The notes: a model not told the origin generated them from the sequence alone. 64,000 nucleotides of DNA from Candidatus Leptofilum proximum (GCA_016710325.1 JADJXK010000001.1:930001-994000), one strand, 5' to 3'; numbered from the stretch's first letter, positions 7,370 to 16,907 are shown. Numbers and translations are program-made.

Positions 7370-8443
7370 ATGACCGAACAAACGCCTAAACCATTCGAAA
7401 TCGGCCTCTACTCCTTTGCCGAATTGACGCCCGACCCCAAAACGGGCGAATTGATCACGCCCGCCCAACGGCTGGACGAACTGCTGGAAACCATCGAGCT
7501 GGCTGACCAGGTGGGGCTGGATGTCTTTGGTCTGGGTGAGCACCACCGGCCCGACTTTGTCTCCTCGGCCCCGGCGGTGATTTTGGCCGCGGCCGCCGCC
7601 CGTACCAAACGCATTCGCCTGAGCAGCGCCGTCTCCGTGCTGAGTTCGGATGACCCGGTGCGCGTCTTTCAGCAGTTTGCCACGCTGGATTTGCTGTCAA
7701 ACGGCCGTGCCGAAATCATGGCTGGGCGCGGTTCCTTCATCGAATCGTTCCCCCTCTTTGGCTATGAGCTGCGTGATTACAACACGCTGTTTTCTGAGAA
7801 GCTGGAGCTGCTGCTCAAAGTGCGCGAGCAAGTCGAGGTGCATTGGTCGGGCCAACACCGCGCCCCGCTGACCGGGCAGGGTGTCTACCCCCGGCCCGTG
7901 CAGGACCCGCTGCCGGTGTGGATTGCCGTCGGCGGCACGCCGGAGTCGGTGGTGCGGGCGGCGGCGCTGGGGCTGCCGCTGGCCCTGGCGATCATTGGCG
8001 GCATCCCGGAGCAGTTTGCCGGGCTGGTCGATTTGTACAACCGCGCCGTGGCCCAAGCCGGGCACGACCGCAGCAAGCTGGCGCTCAGCATCAACTCCCA
8101 CGGCTTCATCGCCGACGACGCCCAGGAAGCGCGCGACGTCGCCTTCCCACCCTTTGCCCAGGTGATGAACAAAATCGGCCGTGAACGCGGCTGGCCGCCC
8201 ATGAGCCGCCAGCAGTTCGACGCCTCCACCACCCTGCGTGGGGCCAACTTTGTCGGCAGTCCAGATCAAATCATCGAGAAGATTTTGTACCAGCACGAGA
8301 TTTTCAACCACGACCGCTTCTTGCTGCAAATGAGCGTGGGCACGATGCCGCACGACAAGATGATGCACGCGATTGAATTGTTGGGCACAAAGGTGGCGCC
8401 AGTGGTTCGGGAGGAAATCGGCCGTCGTCGTGAGACAATGTAG
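7370..8443 (+). CDS. LLM class flavin-dependent oxidoreductase
   Basis: 357 residues with the luciferase-like monooxygenase TIM barrel. Diagnostic stretches are the N-terminal EIGLYSFAEL, DVFGLGEHHRPDFVSSAP (the conserved EHH), VSVLSSDDPVRVFQQFATLD, GRAEIMAGRGSF, and WIAVGGTPESVVRAA near the phosphate site. These enzymes use FMN or F420 to oxidise varied substrates; which one applies here cannot be told. The stop codon TAG (8441-8443) is the first triplet of a hairpin repeat (8441-8509), so that repeat sets or replaces the natural end. Confidence 0.9.
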   Translation: MTEQTPKPFEIGLYSFAELTPDPKTGELITPAQRLDELLETIELADQVGLDVFGLGEHHRPDFVSSAPAVILAAAAARTKRIRLSSAVSVLSSDDPVRVFQQFATLDLLSNGRAEIMAGRGSFIESFPLFGYELRDYNTLFSEKLELLLKVREQVEVHWSGQHRAPLTGQGVYPRPVQDPLPVWIAVGGTPESVVRAAALGLPLALAIIGGIPEQFAGLVDLYNRAVAQAGHDRSKLALSINSHGFIADDAQEARDVAFPPFAQVMNKIGRERGWPPMSRQQFDASTTLRGANFVGSPDQIIEKILYQHEIFNHDRFLLQMSVGTMPHDKMMHAIELLGTKVAPVVREEIGRRRETM

Positions 8444-8509
8444 GGGCGAGGCGTTTGGCCCTCAATCACCGAAAAACAGGCAAACTTCCCGACCAAACGC
8501 CTCGCCCTA
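8441..8509. repeat. TAGGGGCGAGGC palindrome family, copy 1
   Basis: Inverted repeat: TAGGGGCGAGGCGTTTGG (8441-8458) pairs with CCAAACGCCTCGCCCTA (8493-8509). It lies between convergent genes and may also serve as a two-way terminator. Related copies are at 44548-44574, 59015-59075 and 61197-61262. Confidence 0.75.
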
Positions 8510-8603
8510 ATCTGCCGAAAACAAAATAATGTGGGGAAAAGTAGGCAGATGCCCATAGATTCGAGAGGTTTTGGCCACCTGCCCCGCCCCTGCAAATCAA
8601 TGG

Positions 8604-9482
8604 TTATTCTTCCTTCAAATACGGTTGGCCCAACGCTTCCGGCCGTGCTGCGCCCCAGCGGGTGCGGAACCGCCTGGTAGACATGAGCAGCAGCACAATC
8701 AGGGTAATGCCAAACGGCACCATGCGCCAGACGTAGCGTGACAAAACGCCCGGCAGCACCAGCTCAGGGCTCAGCGAAAGCTGCCACATCGTGCCAAACA
8801 GCAGCGAGCCGCCTAACAAAATCAGCGGGTTCCACATGGAGAAGAAGACCAGCGCCAGGGCAATGAAGCCCCAGCCCAGCAGGAAGTTGTAGCTCCAGAC
8901 CGGGTTGTAATCCAAGGCGTACACCGCCCCGGCAAAACCCATCAACATGCCGCCCACCGTCACGCACAAATAGCGGGTTTTGCTGACGCTAATCCCGGAA
9001 ACTTCAGCCACGGACGGATTTTCCCCCACGGATCGAATTTGCAAACCCAGGCTGGTGCGGTTGAGCACAAACCAGATGACGCCCGCCAAAATCAGGCCAA
9101 TGAAGAAAAATGGGGACAGGCCAAAGATGGTGGGAATGCGGTCCATACCCAGCGGCCCGGTGAACGGCGAACCGATATAGGTGGTCAGGCCAAAGCCCAG
9201 AATCCAGATGCCCATGCCGCTCACCACCTGGTCGCCACCGAGGGTGATGGAAAAGAAGCCGTGCAAAAAGCCCAGCAGGGCGCCGATGGCAATGGCGGCG
9301 GCAAAACCCAGCAGGTAGCTGCCGGTGGCCTGGGCGGTGATAAAGCCAATCGTTGCCCCGAAGAGCATCACACCTTCCACGCCCACGTTCAGGATGCCAG
9401 AACGTTGACCAAACAGCTCACCCACCCCGGCCACTAAAAAAATGGTTGAGGCATCAAGACTCCGAACCCAAAACTCCCACAT
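8604..9482 (-). CDS. nucleoside/purine ABC transporter permease (second subunit)
   Basis: 292 residues, about eight to ten hydrophobic segments. It matches the YufQ/BPD_transp_2 permeases paired with BMP lipoproteins: LFGQRSGILNVGVEGVML near the start, GGDQVVSGMGIWILG, and NRTSLGLQIRSVGENPSVAE, which contains the ATPase-coupling loop. It is last in a four-gene minus-strand operon (BMP lipoprotein, ATPase, permease, permease). The gap to the preceding permease (9483-9574) is filled by a heptamer repeat. The partner permease differs in length and is not a duplicate of this one. Confidence 0.92.
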   Translation of the reverse strand: MWEFWVRSLDASTIFLVAGVGELFGQRSGILNVGVEGVMLFGATIGFITAQATGSYLLGFAAAIAIGALLGFLHGFFSITLGGDQVVSGMGIWILGFGLTTYIGSPFTGPLGMDRIPTIFGLSPFFFIGLILAGVIWFVLNRTSLGLQIRSVGENPSVAEVSGISVSKTRYLCVTVGGMLMGFAGAVYALDYNPVWSYNFLLGWGFIALALVFFSMWNPLILLGGSLLFGTMWQLSLSPELVLPGVLSRYVWRMVPFGITLIVLLLMSTRRFRTRWGAARPEALGQPYLKEE

Positions 9483-9505
9483 CGACTTTCTCCAATTTTT
9501 ATTTT

Positions 9506-9559
9506 GGAGACTGGAGAATGGAGATTAAATTAGTCTCCAATCTCCAATCTCTAATCTCC
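9506..9559. repeat. GGAGATT heptamer array, inverted
   Basis: Three tandem GGAGATT-like units (from 9506) face a set of complementary AATCTCC-like units ending at 9559, so the whole can fold as a hairpin. It fills most of the gap between the two permease genes. The same family occurs inside carB (53654-53724) and between carA and carB (55149-55209). Confidence 0.8.
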
Positions 9560-9574
9560 CCTCATCCCCTAACT

Positions 9575-10711
9575 TTAATTTGTCGACGAAACTGTTCTCG
9601 TTTCCGGCTTGTCCAGTCTAACCACGGCAATTTTGTAGCGATAGAAAAATTGAAAAGCCACCAGCGTAATCATCAACACGCCGAGCAGCGCATAATCGAC
9701 GCCAAAGCTCATGCCCAACGCGCCCTGCACAAAACGGCCGCCTACCGACAATCCGCCAAACAAAAACGCCACCGGTATCGCGCCTATCGCGTTGCCCTGC
9801 GAAATAAGGCCGCAGATGATGCCGTAGAAGGCCATATCGCCAAAGAAGGCATAGTTGCGCGCGATTTTGTACACGCCAGGAACGGCCGCAAAATAATGGT
9901 ACCCCGCCAGCCCCGCCAACACCCCGCCCAACACAAACACCAGCACCGGAATACGGTAACGACTGATGCCCGCATAAGCGGCCGCATTGGGATTTTGCCC
10001 ATAGGCGCGAATTTCAAAACCCAGCCGCATCCGAGCAAAGAGGTAATACAGCAACACACCTGCACCCAGGGCAATAAACAGGGTAAGCGGCACCTCGAAA
10101 AGCATAGGCATGCGCAGCGCATCGGGCAGCTCAAAGCTCTCGCCACGGCCGCCCGCATTCATAAAAATGCCGCCATCCTTGATCATGAACGAAACAAGCC
10201 AGAAGGCCATAAAGTTCAGCATCATCGTGACCACAATTTCGTTGATGTTGAATTTACCTTTTAAGTAACCCGCAATCACTCCCGTCAGTGCCCCGCCAAC
10301 GGCCGCTCCCAGCAAAGCCAGCGGCAGAATCAACAGAGCAGGCGCATGTGGCGTGTTGAGGTGATTGACGTCAAAGGCATAAAACACACCAAATGCCGTG
10401 AGCGCCCCCACGTACAGCTGCCCCGTCATGCCAATATTCCACAAACCGGCGCGGAAGGGAATGATGAAGGCGTAGGTACACAGCAGCAGGAAAACAAAGC
10501 GGTTTAGCGTCAGCGGCAGGCCAAATTCGTTAAAAAAAGCGTAGGAAAAAATCTGCCGGTAGGCATCTACCGGGCTATTGTCCGCCAGAATGAAGATAAA
10601 ACCGAACAGGAACAAAGCGGCCGCAATGGCCAGCACCGCGTTCAGCACGGCCTGCCACGGCTTCAAAACGGTCCGTTTCACCAGTTCAAAGCGATAGCTG
10701 CCGATTCTCAT
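9575..10711 (-). CDS. nucleoside/purine ABC transporter permease (first subunit)
   Basis: 378 residues, YufP/BPD_transp_2 type. Recognisable parts are FRAGLWNIGMTGQLYVGALTA, a long multi-span region, NINEIVVTMMLNFMAFWLV, and MRLGFEIRAYGQNPNAAAYA, which is the cytoplasmic coupling loop. Its ATG overlaps the ATPase stop by 4 bp (10708-10711), showing translational coupling. Together with the 8604-9482 permease it would form the membrane channel for nucleoside or related import. Confidence 0.92.
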   Translation of the reverse strand: MRIGSYRFELVKRTVLKPWQAVLNAVLAIAAALFLFGFIFILADNSPVDAYRQIFSYAFFNEFGLPLTLNRFVFLLLCTYAFIIPFRAGLWNIGMTGQLYVGALTAFGVFYAFDVNHLNTPHAPALLILPLALLGAAVGGALTGVIAGYLKGKFNINEIVVTMMLNFMAFWLVSFMIKDGGIFMNAGGRGESFELPDALRMPMLFEVPLTLFIALGAGVLLYYLFARMRLGFEIRAYGQNPNAAAYAGISRYRIPVLVFVLGGVLAGLAGYHYFAAVPGVYKIARNYAFFGDMAFYGIICGLISQGNAIGAIPVAFLFGGLSVGGRFVQGALGMSFGVDYALLGVLMITLVAFQFFYRYKIAVVRLDKPETRTVSSTN

Positions 10712-12270
10712 TGTTCGTCTCCTGCTTTCTCGACCTCGGCCATTTCGATCCCCGCCATCATGGCGCCGACGGTCTCGCGGTGGGCTTCTTCGGCCGGGAT
10801 GATGCCCATGAGCCGCCCTTCGTAGATAGGGGCAATCCAGTCGCTCAACGAGAAAATTTCGTCTAGATCTTCGGAAATGAGCAGAACGGCCGCATGCTTA
10901 AACTTCGCCTCGTTCAACTTGTTACGCACAAACTCGATGGCCCCAATGTCCAGCCCTTGCGACGGCAAATCGGCAATCACCAGGCGTGGATTGCGCGACA
11001 AAACGCGGGCTAAAATCAACTTCTGCAAGTTGCCGCCGGACAGATTTTTTGCCTTCACGTCGGCATTGGGCGTTTTGACACCATATTCAGAAATGACCTC
11101 GTCCGTGAGCTGGCGAATTTTGTGGTAATCCAGCGTGCCGCGATGCTGGTACTGTTCGTCAAAGTAGTAGTTCATCGCCATATTTTCCACCAGCGAGAAC
11201 TCAGCAATGGAGCCCAGGTGATTGCGGTCGGCCGGGATGTAGCCCAGCCCCTGCTTCCACCGGGCGTAGCTGGACGCGTTGGTGATGTCGCTGCCGCGCA
11301 GCGTGATCTTGCCCGCCACCACGTCACGCATCCCGGCCAGGCACTCCACCAGCTCGCGCTGCCCGTTGCCGGAAACCCCGGCAATGCCAAAAATCTCCCC
11401 CTCGCGAATAGAAAACGAGACGCCTTCCAGCGCCCGCACCCCTTTGTCGCTCTGCGCCTCCAGGTTTTCCACCTGGAGAATCGTTTCCCCTTTGGGTGCT
11501 TTTTCCCGCTTCACGTTAAACAGCACTTCGCGGCCTACCAGTTCCGTGGCCAGGCTTTTTTCCGTGGCGTGCGCCGTGTCGATACAGGAGACAACCTTGC
11601 CACGTCGCAAGACGGTAACGCGGTGGCTGATGCGCAGCACGATGGGCAGTTTGTGGGTGATAAACGGCACGATGGCCACGTTGTCATTGGCCATGGCTTC
11701 GATAGAAGTGAGCAGTTTGTCTGTTTCGATGGGCGTTAAAGCGGCCGTTGGCTCATCCATGATCAGCAGTTCAGCGCCGCGATAAAGCGCCTTGAGGATT
11801 TCCACAATTTGTTTCTCCCCTTCGGAGAGCTGCCACACTTTGGCCTTCAGGTCAATCGAAAAGCCAAACTTGTCGCACAAATCGTGGATTTCGCGGGTGG
11901 TGCGTTTATAGTCCAGGATTTTCCCGGCGCGCGGGTGCCCCAGGATGATGTTTTCGATGACGGTGTGCGCGGGAACCAGCTTGCGGTGCTGGTGCACCAT
12001 ACCAATGCCGCGGTCAATGGCGTCGAGCGGGGAGCTGAACTTCACCTTCTCGCCAGCCAGGTAAATTTCGCCTTCATCTGGCTGGTACTGGCCGAAGAGG
12101 ATCTTCATCAGGGTGGACTTGCCCGCACCGTTTTCTCCCAGGATGGCGTGGATTTCACCCGCTTTGATGGCAAAGTCAATGTTTTCGTTGGCCACCACGC
12201 CGGGGAAGTGTTTGGTGATGCCCCTGGCTTCCAGAACCGTATCGCCGCGTTTTAACTGTTGCAGTAGCAC
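10708..12270 (-). CDS. nucleoside/purine ABC transporter, double-domain ATPase
   Basis: About 520 residues with two fused ATP-binding cassettes, as in YufO/RbsA-type transporters. Cassette 1 has Walker A GENGAGKST, signature LSEGEKQ and Walker B LLIMDEPTAAL. Cassette 2 has a degenerate Walker A (GVSGNGQRE), signature LSGGNLQ and the Walker B region LVIADLPSQGLD. The GTG at 12270 is preferred because AAAAGG lies 6 bp upstream; an in-frame GTG at 12330 has no ribosome site. It is preceded in the operon by the BMP lipoprotein, with a stem-loop between them. Confidence 0.92.
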   Translation of the reverse strand: MLLQQLKRGDTVLEARGITKHFPGVVANENIDFAIKAGEIHAILGENGAGKSTLMKILFGQYQPDEGEIYLAGEKVKFSSPLDAIDRGIGMVHQHRKLVPAHTVIENIILGHPRAGKILDYKRTTREIHDLCDKFGFSIDLKAKVWQLSEGEKQIVEILKALYRGAELLIMDEPTAALTPIETDKLLTSIEAMANDNVAIVPFITHKLPIVLRISHRVTVLRRGKVVSCIDTAHATEKSLATELVGREVLFNVKREKAPKGETILQVENLEAQSDKGVRALEGVSFSIREGEIFGIAGVSGNGQRELVECLAGMRDVVAGKITLRGSDITNASSYARWKQGLGYIPADRNHLGSIAEFSLVENMAMNYYFDEQYQHRGTLDYHKIRQLTDEVISEYGVKTPNADVKAKNLSGGNLQKLILARVLSRNPRLVIADLPSQGLDIGAIEFVRNKLNEAKFKHAAVLLISEDLDEIFSLSDWIAPIYEGRLMGIIPAEEAHRETVGAMMAGIEMAEVEKAGDEQ

Positions 12271-12376
12271 AATAAGCCTTTTACTTTTGAAGCTGTACAG
12301 GTACGACGCACTTACCTTGATGGCGGGCACAGCAAGTGCTGCTAAAGCACGTGCGTCGCACCTCTGTTACCTAAGC

Positions 12377-12412
12377 GATGAGGCCCCCAAGTTGGGAGCC
12401 TCATCTTGTTTT
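12377..12412. other. intercistronic stem-loop in the BMP operon
   Basis: GATGAGGC (12377-12384) pairs with GCCTCATC (12398-12405), extended by CCC/GGG, with TTGTTTT after it on the plus strand. On the transcribed minus strand no U tract follows. It therefore looks more like an mRNA-stabilising or attenuating hairpin between the lipoprotein and ATPase genes than a full terminator. Confidence 0.55.
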
Positions 12413-12501
12413 GAAAGTAACAGCACCGACCCTAAGAATTTTGAACTCGACTAATCCGTCTCCGTAAACGGCAAACCCTTAGAGCCTAATAACGAGTTTC
12501 T

Positions 12502-13830
12502 TTACTCCAGAATCGTCACACCCTGCAAATCAAAGTTGAACTGAGAAAGCAGCCATTCGGCCGTAGGCTCTTCACCGGCCGGTTTCACTTCTTCACCAGC
12601 CGCTGGAATCGGCAGTCCTTCCAGCTCAAGACCGGTACCGTTGCTGATCAAAGCATGCTCGGTGAATGGATCCCATTCGCCATTGATCATCTGCTCACGG
12701 CGCTGCTCCACCAGGTCCAGAATCTCCTGGGGAATCAGCGGCAAGGCTGCCGGGCTGATGGCGTCAATGCCCACCTTACCATCGTTCATGATGTCCACCG
12801 TGGGCACTTCCGTACCGTCAGCCAGGGTCATCGAGCTTTCCATACCCAGGTACAGCACTGTTTCCGGGTTTTGCTCGCCAGCCATGAAGTCGTTGATCAT
12901 GTGATCGTACAGCACTTCCCAGCGCGTGTCGAAGGAAACAGCCACGGTGTCGGTGTCGGCCCAACCGTAGAAGCCGACAATGTCCATGTCTTTACCGACA
13001 AACCAGATGCCCTGCTCCACGGCCACGTCCAGCGGCGAGCCAGAGTCCGTCTGCTGCGTGAGCACATCGACGTTGTACTCGCTGATCAACGTTTCGGCGA
13101 TGCCGCGTTCTTCGGGTGGCAGGAACCAGTCACCCGCATACCGGACGTAAATATTGACTTCTTTGCCCAGCATTTCGGCCGCATCCTGCACGCCTAAAAC
13201 AAAGCCATTAGTGCGGCGAATCACCTGCACCGAGGGGAACGCAGACACGATGCCGATGTTGCCCGTCTCGGTCAAAGCGCCAGCGATGAGGCCCTCCAGG
13301 TAAAGCGCCTGGTACTGCCGCGGGAAGAGGCGGATGAAGTTCCGCTCCGTGGACAGATCACTGGCGATGATGGAGCCAAAGTAGACATCTGGATATTTTT
13401 CGGTAATGTCTTGCAGCGGCAGCCCCATGAACTCGGCGTTGCCAATCACAATGTCCGCCCCATTGGCAATCAGCTCTTCGGCGTAGGGCACGGTGAGATC
13501 AGGGCCAACCTCTTCGCGGAATACGTACTCAACGTTGTCGTATTTTTCGGCCAGCCGTTCACCCGCACGATCGTGGGCGCCAGACCAGGTGGTGCCTTCG
13601 ATCACGCTGAAATGTTCGATGGCTAACGTGACAGTGCCATCGCCCGCTTCGGCGGCATCTTCGCTGTCTGTGGTATCGGTGGTGTCTGCGGCGTCACCAC
13701 TGTCTGTGGTGTCTTCACCGCCTGCCGTGGTGCATTGGGTCATGGCCAGGGCAAGCACCAGCAGCAAAAGCAGTAAAAACAGACGGGGAATTTTGCGACC
13801 TTCGTTTTGGGACAAGTTTTTGCTGAACAT
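12502..13830 (-). CDS. BMP family ABC transporter substrate-binding lipoprotein
   Basis: 442 residues. The signal peptide has a basic start and a Leu-rich core, ending in a lipobox (LAMTQC, lipidated Cys33). An Asp/Thr/Glu-rich linker (residues 36-65) follows, then a BMP/PnrA domain: VIEGTTWSGAHDRAGERLAE, YAEELIANGADIVIGNAEFM, GNIGIVSAFPSVQVIRRTNG, and YVRYAGDWFLPPEE. These proteins capture nucleosides or purines at the cell surface. It is the first gene of the importer operon, which may allow higher expression ahead of the stem-loop at 12377-12412. The C-terminal tail after about residue 370 is longer than in classical PnrA. Confidence 0.92.
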   Translation of the reverse strand: MFSKNLSQNEGRKIPRLFLLLLLLVLALAMTQCTTAGGEDTTDSGDAADTTDTTDSEDAAEAGDGTVTLAIEHFSVIEGTTWSGAHDRAGERLAEKYDNVEYVFREEVGPDLTVPYAEELIANGADIVIGNAEFMGLPLQDITEKYPDVYFGSIIASDLSTERNFIRLFPRQYQALYLEGLIAGALTETGNIGIVSAFPSVQVIRRTNGFVLGVQDAAEMLGKEVNIYVRYAGDWFLPPEERGIAETLISEYNVDVLTQQTDSGSPLDVAVEQGIWFVGKDMDIVGFYGWADTDTVAVSFDTRWEVLYDHMINDFMAGEQNPETVLYLGMESSMTLADGTEVPTVDIMNDGKVGIDAISPAALPLIPQEILDLVEQRREQMINGEWDPFTEHALISNGTGLELEGLPIPAAGEEVKPAGEEPTAEWLLSQFNFDLQGVTILE

Positions 13831-14159
13831 TTTTTTTCTCCTTCTTCAATTGACATCAACAAAACACAATAATGGGGAACAGATTTACCACAACACACGG
13901 TTTGTTGTGGCATGCAAGCGACTATCTTTTCGGGCGTTTTTGAAGTGGGGAAATTCTAGGGAATTATGGGTATCTCGTCAAATTCAAAATCCATTTAAGT
14001 CATTCGGATTTTGCGGAGTTTGGCTTGAAACGCGGGGTCTTGCGTTTTACGTCTTACGGCTTACCACCCCCTGAATTCCTGACGAGCCAGGCAAAAAAAG
14101 GGGTGACCAGGCTCATCCTTCACCTTGTCACCCCTTCACCCTGTCACCTTGTCCTCTTA
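13831..14159. other. intergenic region with short tandem units
   Basis: This holds the upstream region of the BMP operon and the 3' flank of the acyl-CoA synthetase gene. Tandem 7-bp-like units (TTACGTC, TTACGGC, TTACC) lie near 14045-14066. A stem-loop AGGGGTGAC/GTCACCCCT spans 14099-14135, followed by Tyr-free CACCTTGTC-like tandem units to 14157. No gene is seen. Confidence 0.5.
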
Positions 14160-16907
14160 CTACAGGTCGATGATCGCCTTAAACAGCTCAGCCTCCCGCT
14201 CCAGGCGGAAGCCCAGCTTGAGGCAGATGGCCCGCATGCCGCGATTTTCCGCCAGCAGGTAAGCCACCACACGCTTCACACCTTCCTGACGGCCGATTTC
14301 CAGCAAATGCACCAACATCGCCGTACCAACCCCGTGGCTCTGGTAACGGTCGCTCACCAGGATGGCAAATTCGGCCTCCTCGCTGGTGCGCTCCTTGGTG
14401 AGACGTCCGGCGGCAATAATTTCCTCTTCATCCGTCTTGGGATTTTTGTGCGTTACCACAATGGCCATGTCGCGGTCATAATCCACAAAGCAGATGCGGG
14501 TCAGCCGCTCATGCTCCACACGCTGATCCAGCTGGAAAGCGCGGAAGTAGCGCAGGTAGACCGACCGCTCCGACAGCGTCTCGTGGAACTTCACCATTTT
14601 CGGCTCGTCTTCGGGGCGGATGGGGCGCAGCGTGACGTCCAGGCCGTCTTCGGTGGTGAGTGTTTTGATGTATTGGGTGGGATACGGCCGTATCGCCAGC
14701 TGCGGTAGTTCACTTTCCTGCACCTCAGGGCCGTACAGCACTACCCGCGCATCCAGGGCCACCAGCTCATCCGACGAGGCAAACAGCGGATTAATGTCAA
14801 TCTCCTTGATCCAGCGCTGATCAACCACCAGCTGGCCAAAGCGCACCAGCAGCGCCTCCAGCGCCGCCAGGTCTACCGGCGGACGGCCGCGCACGCCTTG
14901 CAGCGCCGTGTAAATCTTGGTCCGCTCCATCATGCGGCGGGCCAGCGTGGTGGTGAGCGGCGGCAGGCCCAGCGCCCGATCCTTAAACACCTCCACCAGC
15001 GTACCACCCGTGCCAAAGAGCAGCACCGGGCCAAACTGCGGGTCCGGGCTGGCACCAATGATCAGCTCATAACCGTCACCCAACCGCAGCATCGGCTGCA
15101 CCGTCACGCCGAGGAAGTCGTCAGCACTGTACTTGGTGGTGACGGCTTGCTCCATCGTGGTGTAAGCGTGGCGCACCTCGCTGGCCGTGGCCAGGTCCAG
15201 GCGAACGCCACCCACATCAGTTTTGTGGGTGATCGTCTCTGAATTGAGCTTGAGCACCACCGGGTAACCCATTTCCTCGGCAATTGCGGCGGCTTCGTCG
15301 GCCGATCGGGCCAGGCGTGTTTCCACCGTGGGAATGCCGTAGGCGGCCAACACCTGCTTCGATTCATACTCGGTGAGGATGGTCCGGCCAGTCTGGCGCA
15401 CGTTGGCCAGCATATCGGTAATGGCGCCGATTTTCTGAGCGCTTTCTTCCGTTTCTTCGGGCAGGAAGGGGGTTTCGTACAAACTTTGCAGCCGTCTGTG
15501 GTAGCGCCACATGTATTGGAAGACCCGTGCGGCCGTATCCGGGAACGCAAAGGTGGGGATGTTGGCCTGGTTCAAAATCTCTTCGCCACTGGCGACGTCG
15601 GCGCCACCCATCCAGCTGGCCAGCACCGGTTTGCCGTATTGGTACTGGGGGGGACGGCCGTACAGCTTCTTCAGCTCCTGGGCCGTTTGTGTAGGATCAG
15701 TCATCGCCTGCGGGGTCAGGATGACCAACAGGCCGTCGCTGTTTTCATCGTTGGCGGCAATCTGGATCGCCTTGGCATACCGGTCGGCCCCGGCATCTCC
15801 CAAAATATCCACCGGATTGTTGCGGCTCCAATGCGGTGGCAAAAACTCGTTCAGCTCGTTCATCGTCTTCTCGGAGAGCTGGGTCAGCTCGCCGCGGTTG
15901 GTGATCAGCGAATCAGTGGCCAGCACGCCGGGACCACCTGCGTTGGTGACGATGGTCAGACGCGGGCCGCGCGGGCGCGGCTGCTTGGCCAGCACCTCGG
16001 CCATGTTGAACAGGTCGTCGATGGAGTCCACCCGCAGCACGCCGGAACGACGGAAAGCAGCCGCCAGCACCTCGTCGCTGCCGGTGAGCGAGCCAGTGTG
16101 GGAAGCCGCTGCCTGGGCCGCCGCCTCGGTGCGCCCCGGCTTGATGACGATGATCGGTTTGGCCAGGGCCACCTCACGCGCCGCGGAGAGAAAGGAGCGG
16201 GCATTGCCGATCGATTCCATGTAGATGACGATGCTCTTGGTGCGCGGATCGTCGCCCAGGTAGTAAATCAGGTCGCCCCAGTCCACGTCCAGCATGGAAC
16301 CGATGGAGACGAAGGAGCTAAATCCTACGTTTTCGCGGAAGGACCAGTCGAGGATGGAGGTGAGCAGCGCGCCGCTCTGGCTGATGAAGCCCACGGTGCC
16401 GGGGCGGGCCATGGCGCTGGCAAAGGTGGCGTTCAGCCCGCTGATGGGGTTCATCACCCCCAAGCAGTTGGGACCGATGATGCGCATGTGGCCGCGCCGC
16501 GCTTCGGTCAAGATTTCCTGCTCCAGCTTCACGCCCTCCGGGCCAATCTCCTTAAACCCGGCGGAAATGACGATGGCGCCTCTAACACCCGCTTCCACAC
16601 ATTCGCGAATGATGCCGGGCACAGTGCGCGCCGGGGTGACGATGATTGCCAGGTCTACCTTTTCCGGCACTTCGCCAATGCTGGGGTAGGCCTTGATACC
16701 CATCACACTGCCGCGAGTGGGGTTGATGGGAAAGATGGTACCGCCAAACGAGTTGGTCATAAGATTCCACAGGATGGTGCGGCCCACGCTGTCTTCCCGC
16801 TCAGTGGCGCCGATGAGGGCTACGCTCTTCGGCGAGAAGATAACATCCAGTGGATTTTTGTTATAGCTAAAGACATCGTGGGCAGTACCACGGGTTAGGT
16901 CAATCAT
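14160..16907 (-). CDS. ADP-forming acyl/acetyl-CoA synthetase fused to GNAT acetyltransferase
   Basis: 915 residues. In order: CoA-binding Rossmann domain (about 20-150, SVALIGATEREDSVGR), two succinyl-CoA-ligase-like domains (about 160-480) with the likely phospho-His in AASHTGSLTGSDEV, an ATP-grasp domain (about 505-735, VLKLNSETITHKTDVGGV and EIDINPLFA), and a GNAT domain (about 750-915, DRYQSHGVGTAMLVHLLEIG). The same architecture occurs in PatZ/Pka-type protein acetyltransferases, where the synthetase part can be catalytic or only a sensor. The retained His suggests real ligase activity, making ATP and acetate from acetyl-CoA or the reverse. AGGAG precedes the start. Confidence 0.9.
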   Translation of the reverse strand: MIDLTRGTAHDVFSYNKNPLDVIFSPKSVALIGATEREDSVGRTILWNLMTNSFGGTIFPINPTRGSVMGIKAYPSIGEVPEKVDLAIIVTPARTVPGIIRECVEAGVRGAIVISAGFKEIGPEGVKLEQEILTEARRGHMRIIGPNCLGVMNPISGLNATFASAMARPGTVGFISQSGALLTSILDWSFRENVGFSSFVSIGSMLDVDWGDLIYYLGDDPRTKSIVIYMESIGNARSFLSAAREVALAKPIIVIKPGRTEAAAQAAASHTGSLTGSDEVLAAAFRRSGVLRVDSIDDLFNMAEVLAKQPRPRGPRLTIVTNAGGPGVLATDSLITNRGELTQLSEKTMNELNEFLPPHWSRNNPVDILGDAGADRYAKAIQIAANDENSDGLLVILTPQAMTDPTQTAQELKKLYGRPPQYQYGKPVLASWMGGADVASGEEILNQANIPTFAFPDTAARVFQYMWRYHRRLQSLYETPFLPEETEESAQKIGAITDMLANVRQTGRTILTEYESKQVLAAYGIPTVETRLARSADEAAAIAEEMGYPVVLKLNSETITHKTDVGGVRLDLATASEVRHAYTTMEQAVTTKYSADDFLGVTVQPMLRLGDGYELIIGASPDPQFGPVLLFGTGGTLVEVFKDRALGLPPLTTTLARRMMERTKIYTALQGVRGRPPVDLAALEALLVRFGQLVVDQRWIKEIDINPLFASSDELVALDARVVLYGPEVQESELPQLAIRPYPTQYIKTLTTEDGLDVTLRPIRPEDEPKMVKFHETLSERSVYLRYFRAFQLDQRVEHERLTRICFVDYDRDMAIVVTHKNPKTDEEEIIAAGRLTKERTSEEAEFAILVSDRYQSHGVGTAMLVHLLEIGRQEGVKRVVAYLLAENRGMRAICLKLGFRLEREAELFKAIIDL

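Noticed and set aside
5821..7371. 516-codon open frame antisense to thrC
   Set aside because: It mirrors the thrC codons in a GC-rich frame, has low-complexity His/Gly/Val composition and no family signature; thrC on the other strand is unambiguous.
9353..10264. 303-codon plus-strand frame across the permease genes
   Set aside because: Shadow of the minus-strand permease, partly translating the heptamer repeat; Lys/His-rich with no motifs.
15486..16898. 470-codon plus-strand frame opposite the acyl-CoA synthetase gene
   Set aside because: Shadow frame with basic, repetitive composition and no motifs; the minus-strand protein has full domain support.
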